Assembly: GCA_946560065.1 (NCBI GenBank)
Contig: CAMNUE010000003.1
Location: forward strand, 62,001-126,000
Reading direction: 5' to 3'
DNA: 64,000 nucleotides
Origin: an uncultured bacterium
GTDB taxonomy: Bacteria > Bacillota_I > Bacilli_A > RF39 > UBA660
The position numbers were made by a program, and so were the translations under genes. Under the pieces are notes generated by a model, which worked only from the letters and a program-made list of their open reading frames with translations, was not told where the DNA came from and made no database searches. This document shows, piece after piece, positions 59,640 to 64,000 of the stretch; within the stretch, counting starts at the first letter, position 1; each line of letters opens with the position of its first letter.

Positions 59640-61943
59640 TTAACAATTTATTATTGTTTCTAATTGTCTTACTCTGTCTTTTTGAATTTTATCTAAATCA
59701 ATCTTTGTTTCTTTTGGATTTTTCTTTAAAATTTGTTTTACTTCTTCAACCATTTTTTTAGAGTCTTTTGAGATAATATAGGCATAATCACTTATATCTA
59801 GTAGGTTATCGCTTGTTGGAATTGTCGTGATTATACTTTTATTTAACGCAAGGGCTTCTAGATATATTACAGGAAAACCTTCATAGTCAGATGTTAATAT
59901 TATATAATCCGCTTGTTTCATATAAGGATATGGATTTTCCTTTTTTCCAAAAAATGTTACCCTATTTTTTAATTCTAATTTTTCTGTATATTTAGTATAC
60001 ATTGCTTTATCCGGTCCATCTCCAATAACCCATAGTTCTATTTCGGGTATTTCTTTAGTAAGCTCAAGGGCCCTCTTTAATTTTTTAGAACTATCATCTA
60101 GACGACCTACAAAAACAAATAGTTTTTTAGATTCTGATTTTTTTTCAATTATTTCTTCTTGGCTTTTCTTAATAATTTCTTTTACGTTTACAAGGTTATT
60201 TAAAACATGAGTCTTTTCTTCTAAGTTTTTATAGTATTTTAAGAAAGAGTCTTTAGATTCATTTGAAACAAAAATTAGATGTTTATATTCTTCTACTTTT
60301 CTACTGTCAAAGAACTCTCTAAATTCGGATTCTTTTTTATAGATGTAACTATAGTCACTATGAATGTAGAAAGCATTATTCTTCGATGATAACTTAGCTA
60401 TCTTATTACAACTATAACTATATGTTGTATAACAACAACTAAAATCATAGTTGTGGTAATTAAAAATTTTAAATATTAGTTTTCTTGTCATATTAATTAT
60501 TTTTCTTAAAACGACTATACTATTGCTGCTTACTTTTAATTCTTTTACTTTAACATTTGTATTTAGTCTAGAAAGAAGACTTCCTTTTTTTTCTTCAAGT
60601 ATTAATGTGACATCGTATTTATTGTAATCAAGGCTATTTAAAAGATTAACCTGAGCTGTTTCTATTCCCCCTATTTCTAGATTTTTATCTGCAAATAGTA
60701 AATCTTTTTTCTTTCTTTTTGTTAGGGACAAGATAATAATAATCGAAAGTAGACTTACTGATGGTGCTGTGATTATATGTCCTGTAAAGAAAGCTAGAAA
60801 AATTATTAGCAAGGCACTTGTGTGTAACATAAAGTTCTCGTAACTAAATTTTCTATCTTTTTCTAAGATTTTATATAGAACGTATAAGGCTATTACAAAG
60901 AATATTATAGAGCCAACTAAACCATGACTATAGTAAATATCAAAATAGTCCATTTCAATCATTTTAGTTGCTTTATTATTTTTTAAATAACCAATACCAA
61001 ATAATTTTTGATATGCTGAAGCCTTATTATATAGAGATGCTTTTCTTTCTAAGAATGTAAGTCTTTGGCTAAAAATAAAATGATCGATTAATTTCTTATC
61101 TTGGAAAACTTCAGTTATACTATCTAATTCTAAATAATTTAGATGAGTTTTAATATTCTTATAAAAGTTTGTTTTAGGAATAATAACTGCAAGTGCTAAA
61201 CTTCCTAGGATAACTATTACTAATGAAATAAAGATATTTTTATATTTTCTTTCTTTATATGATTTTGTCCACAAATATAGTAGACTTGCTCCAATAGTTA
61301 TTCCTAAAGATAATAATGGTGTTTTTGTTCCAATCATTAAAATTACAATTAGATACATTACTGTAGCTATTATTTTAGGAACGATATTTTTAGAACCTGA
61401 AAAGATTATAAACATAATCGGAGTTAGTATAGATATAATACCACTGATTTCATTTGCTGAATTGAAGAAACCTAATGTTCCAGCTTTTGTAATTTCATAT
61501 GTTTTAAAGCCAATTCCAAGTACTAATGGAATAAATATTAAAATTAAATATAAAAACAAGGTTGTAAAAAGAGTTAAGTTGCTAATTTTAATTTCCTCTT
61601 TCAAGGCATAAAGACTTATAAAAAGAATTGGAAAATAATATACTTTGACTAGACCTTGAATCTCTTGAAATAAGCCTCCATCTTTGTAGATTATTATTCC
61701 AATTAAATAAAGTATACAATAGAGTCCAATTATAAAATATGGAATTAAAATATTTTTCTTTTTAAAGGTAAAGATTGTAATATAACAGATAAATCCCAGA
61801 AATAATACTCTTACTATAATTCCAATTGTTAAATTCAAATCTAAAACATGAAGGCAAAGTCCTGTAAAAAAGTCTAATAAAGGTTGAATTAAAATAAATA
61901 AAGCTATGATAATATTAATATTATTTTTAATTAGTTTTTCCAT
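59640..61943 (-). CDS. Fusion of O-antigen polymerase-like membrane protein and GT4 glycosyltransferase
   Basis: A 767-aa protein. Residues 1-405 have about twelve membrane helices with an O-antigen ligase/polymerase (Wzy/WaaL) style pattern (NSANEISGIISILTPIMFIIFSG..., large loop near 255-325). Residues 410-767 are a GT4 glycosyltransferase: ADKNLEIGGIETAQVNLLNSL, FVFVGRLDDSSKKLKRALEL, WVIGDGPDKAMY, SDYEGFPVIYLEALAL. Both halves look complete, with a Lys-rich join (TKRKKKDLLFA). The polymerase acts outside the membrane, the transferase inside, so one protein could link synthesis to polymerisation. Separate genes are the rule elsewhere. A readthrough of two genes is excluded as there is one continuous frame. 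Confidence 0.82.
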   Translation of the reverse strand: MEKLIKNNINIIIALFILIQPLLDFFTGLCLHVLDLNLTIGIIVRVLFLGFICYITIFTFKKKNILIPYFIIGLYCILYLIGIIIYKDGGLFQEIQGLVKVYYFPILFISLYALKEEIKISNLTLFTTLFLYLILIFIPLVLGIGFKTYEITKAGTLGFFNSANEISGIISILTPIMFIIFSGSKNIVPKIIATVMYLIVILMIGTKTPLLSLGITIGASLLYLWTKSYKERKYKNIFISLVIVILGSLALAVIIPKTNFYKNIKTHLNYLELDSITEVFQDKKLIDHFIFSQRLTFLERKASLYNKASAYQKLFGIGYLKNNKATKMIEMDYFDIYYSHGLVGSIIFFVIALYVLYKILEKDRKFSYENFMLHTSALLIIFLAFFTGHIITAPSVSLLSIIIILSLTKRKKKDLLFADKNLEIGGIETAQVNLLNSLDYNKYDVTLILEEKKGSLLSRLNTNVKVKELKVSSNSIVVLRKIINMTRKLIFKIFNYHNYDFSCCYTTYSYSCNKIAKLSSKNNAFYIHSDYSYIYKKESEFREFFDSRKVEEYKHLIFVSNESKDSFLKYYKNLEEKTHVLNNLVNVKEIIKKSQEEIIEKKSESKKLFVFVGRLDDSSKKLKRALELTKEIPEIELWVIGDGPDKAMYTKYTEKLELKNRVTFFGKKENPYPYMKQADYIILTSDYEGFPVIYLEALALNKSIITTIPTSDNLLDISDYAYIISKDSKKMVEEVKQILKKNPKETKIDLDKIQKDRVRQLETIINC

Positions 61944-61965
61944 ATTATTCTCCTTTTATGTTCTT

Positions 61966-61974
61966 ATTATATCA
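61966..61974 (-). promoter_or_regulatory. Extended -10 promoter of the polymerase-GT fusion gene
   Basis: TGATATAAT on the minus strand, 23 bp before the ATG at 61943; no clear -35. Confidence 0.6.
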
Positions 61975-62101
61975 TGCTTTTTAATGTTTAAATAATTAAT
62001 CTTTTGGATTTAGATGATTTTACTTAGAATTTATTCTTCTTTTTTATACATTTTTTTACAAAATAACAACTCTACTTATTTATCTTTTTTAGTATTTAAG
62101 G

Positions 62102-62107
62102 TATAAT
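62102..62107 (+). promoter_or_regulatory. -10 element of the PASTA gene
   Basis: TATAAT 24 bp upstream of ATG 62131. The -35 is weak. The 187-bp space shared with the divergent fusion gene shows nothing else clear. Confidence 0.5.
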
Positions 62108-62130
62108 TATAATGATAATGGAGGGATATG

Positions 62131-64000
62131 ATGAGTAATAATAAACATAAAGATACGAATCCTAATGGTTATAAGCAAAATAATCATAAAAAGAAGAAAT
62201 ATAATTCAAATGTAAATAATAAAAGCATTAATAAGTCAAACATAGAAAGTAATAAATTAAAAGAAGAAAGATTTAATAAGGAAGAAAAGATTGATATTCC
62301 TGCTAGTGAGACAACTTCTAATTTAGAAAAAAAAGAACTTGATAGAGTTTTTGGTCAAGATTTTAATGTTAAAGGAAAGGATAAAAGTATGAAGAAAAAT
62401 GTAATTATACATATATTTTTAATTGTTTTGAGTATTGTTGCAGTTGTCTTTTTAGGAGTTAATATTTGTAATAAAGATACATCTGCTTTAGTACTTATAA
62501 GTAATTTATTATTAACTTTATTTACTGTATTGTTTACTGTTATTTGTATTACTTCTACTAAGAAGAATAAATCAACAATATTGGTGAGTGGCTTATTATT
62601 ATTTGTATACTTCACAATAGAACTTAGTAATTCATTTAATTTTTTAAATATCAATGGTAAAGTTGTTGAAGATTTTAGTGGTAAAAGTTTAACATATGTT
62701 ATGAAGTGGGCTGAGGCAAATAATGTTACTGTTAATCAGGATTATGAGTATAGTGATATGGTTGATGAGTATAAAATTATCAGTCAAGATAAAGAATATG
62801 GTACTCGTTTAAAAAATTCAGGCGAAATAACTGTTTCAGTTAGTGAGGGACCTAATCCATCTAAGGAAGTTATTGTTCCTAGTATGATTACTTGGGATAG
62901 TGAAAGGGTTTTAGAGTTTGTAAAAGAAAATTATTTAAGTAATGTAATAGTTGAATTTGTAGAATCTGATAAAGCACAGGATACTGTTATTGAACAAAAT
63001 ACTAGTGGTAGTTTAAAAAGAGATGATGAATTAAAGTTAACTTTTTCTTATGGTGAAGAACTTGGTTATGAAGAAGTTTCATTGATTGATTTTACTGGTA
63101 AAAGTAAATTTGAAGTTGAATTCTATATGAAGCAACATCAATTAAAATATGAATTTGATAATGATTTTTCTAATAAACAAAAACGTGGTTTAGTAATTAA
63201 GCAAAGTATTAAACCAGGTAAAAAAGTTAAAATTAATGATGAAACTGTTAAAGTTACTATAAGTAAAGGTCCAAAAATAAAAGTTCCTGATTTTAAAGGA
63301 ATGAGTATGACTGAAGTTACTGAGTGGGCAATTAAAAACAAGGTAAAATTAGAATTCAGTGATAAATATGATGATTCTATTAAAGAAAATAATGTAATTA
63401 GTGTTAATTTTGAAAAAGGTAAAGTTATTGAACAAGGTACTGTTCTAAAAGTTGTATTATCTCGTGGAAAACTTACAATGCCAAAGTTTAAATCATTTAA
63501 TGAGTTTAGAGAATGGGCAGAGAAATATGAGATTAAATATGAAGAAAAACATGAATTTAATGATGATATTGCTATTGGAGAAGTAATTAGTTTCTCTTAT
63601 AAAAAAGGTGATACTATAAAGAATGGTGACACTATTGTTGTAAAGATAAGTGATGGTAAGAAAAAAGAGGTTCCAAATTTAAAGGGACTTACTAAGAGTG
63701 AAGCAATTTCTAGATTAGAAAAAGCAGATTTAAAATATAATTTTGTTTATAGTTCAAGTAATGATGTTGAGAAAGATAAAGTAATTAGTCAATCTCTTAG
63801 TGCAGGAAGTGAAGTTTCTAGTGGAACTACTGTTACAGTTACTTTAAGTAGTGGTAAGAAAGAGACATCAAATAATAAAAATTCTGGTAGTTCTAGCAGT
63901 TCGAATGGACGTCCAAGTAATTCTGGTGGTTCTAGTGGAAGTTCTAATTCTGGTAGTGGTTCTAGTTCTAGTGAAAGTCCTGCTCCTGTCTGTACCCCTT
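62131..64000 (+). CDS. Membrane protein with six PASTA repeats, no kinase domain (3' end cut by window edge)
   Basis: Not in the ORF track as it runs off the end. Translation from ATG 62131, 5 bases after GGAGGG, is open for 623 codons. Residues ~1-85 are Asn/Lys-rich and cytoplasmic. Three hydrophobic segments lie at about 90-175. Six PASTA repeats follow, each ~65 residues and ending in VSxG-P or SGK-like signatures (for instance PDFKGMSMTEVTEWAI and PNLKGLTKSEAISRLEKADL). The tail is Ser/Gly/Asn-rich (SGSSNSGSGSSSSES). PASTA repeats bind peptidoglycan stem peptides, usually as the sensor of PrkC/PknB kinases. No kinase domain is present here, unlike the usual layout. Confidence 0.85.
   Translation, partial: MSNNKHKDTNPNGYKQNNHKKKKYNSNVNNKSINKSNIESNKLKEERFNKEEKIDIPASETTSNLEKKELDRVFGQDFNVKGKDKSMKKNVIIHIFLIVLSIVAVVFLGVNICNKDTSALVLISNLLLTLFTVLFTVICITSTKKNKSTILVSGLLLFVYFTIELSNSFNFLNINGKVVEDFSGKSLTYVMKWAEANNVTVNQDYEYSDMVDEYKIISQDKEYGTRLKNSGEITVSVSEGPNPSKEVIVPSMITWDSERVLEFVKENYLSNVIVEFVESDKAQDTVIEQNTSGSLKRDDELKLTFSYGEELGYEEVSLIDFTGKSKFEVEFYMKQHQLKYEFDNDFSNKQKRGLVIKQSIKPGKKVKINDETVKVTISKGPKIKVPDFKGMSMTEVTEWAIKNKVKLEFSDKYDDSIKENNVISVNFEKGKVIEQGTVLKVVLSRGKLTMPKFKSFNEFREWAEKYEIKYEEKHEFNDDIAIGEVISFSYKKGDTIKNGDTIVVKISDGKKKEVPNLKGLTKSEAISRLEKADLKYNFVYSSSNDVEKDKVISQSLSAGSEVSSGTTVTVTLSSGKKETSNNKNSGSSSSSNGRPSNSGGSSGSSNSGSGSSSSESPAPVCTP

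Noticed and set aside
1-64000. tRNA, rRNA, riboswitch or CRISPR features
   Set aside because: Intergenic spaces are all under about 250 bases and show no cloverleaf, conserved riboswitch core or spaced direct repeats on reading through.
1-64000. Mycoplasma-type code with TGA as Trp
   Set aside because: Several well-supported genes end in TGA (for instance the HExxH gene at 28357) and Trp is encoded by TGG.

Overview
This window comes from a very AT-rich, cell-walled bacterium of the phylum Bacillota. It is most likely an uncultured, gut-type member of class Bacilli from the Erysipelotrichales/RF39 neighbourhood; that placement is inferred from gene content and base composition, not from a marker search. 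TGA is used as a stop and TGG as Trp, so the standard bacterial code applies. Most genes lie on the minus strand. Ribosome binding sites are strong (AGGTGAT or GGAGG types). Several promoters have an extended -10 (TGnTATAAT) with no clear -35. No rRNA, tRNA or CRISPR array was found, and no gene-free stretch exceeds about 250 bases.

Layout. 1-3.7 kb: a truncated HtrA-type serine protease, then an operon of a zinc-ribbon membrane protein, a TPM-domain membrane protein and an inositol-monophosphatase-family enzyme. 3.9-7.3 kb: a large N-terminally anchored surface protein (VWA domain, InlB/Flg_new-type module, degenerate C-terminal repeats). 7.4-9.9 kb: a YmfF/YmfH-like M16 peptidase pair. 10-12.6 kb: an M48 membrane protease divergent from a small protein-kinase-like protein, with a perfect dyad between them. 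12.7-21 kb: housekeeping genes (gpmI, a thioredoxin-like lipoprotein, an mnmA-ttcA-like-fic tRNA thiolation operon, copA/copZ, cysE). 21-27.8 kb: a CDF transporter, an NrtR-like Nudix protein, a second VWA surface gene broken by a one-base frameshift in a poly-A run, exoA, a small helical protein and an ankyrin protein. 28-32.9 kb: an overlapping three-gene operon with an HExxH protein and an ASCH protein, a YlmH-like RNA-binding protein, and an XRE regulator/DUF4097 pair. 32.9-41.8 kb: a GH25 muramidase-like protein, a CadC/CadA-type metal-resistance operon with a visible operator, FemABX and lipid-kinase genes.

41.9-61.9 kb is a minus-strand cell-surface polysaccharide cluster. It holds seven glycosyltransferase genes, an ABC exporter of TagGH/Wzm-Wzt type, a UDP-galactopyranose-mutase-like flavoprotein, two acyltransferase/SGNH-hydrolase pairs, a DUF6056-like membrane protein and a fused polymerase-glycosyltransferase. 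An insertion sequence interrupts it at 58.5-59.6 kb, bounded by 26-bp direct repeats. The window ends inside a kinase-less membrane protein with PASTA repeats.

How the genes work together. The region is devoted to envelope building and sensing: polymer synthesis, export and O-acylation, peptidoglycan cross-bridges, muramidase, PASTA protein, surface adhesin-like proteins and envelope proteases. Metal homeostasis (CopA/CopZ, CadA/CadC, CDF) and tRNA thiolation run alongside. The most unusual signals are the modular pair of VWA surface proteins, each carrying a slippage-prone tract (one in a promoter spacer, one in the reading frame); the insertion sequence with long flanking repeats and a hairpin over its own ribosome binding site; and the two multi-domain fusions in the polysaccharide cluster.
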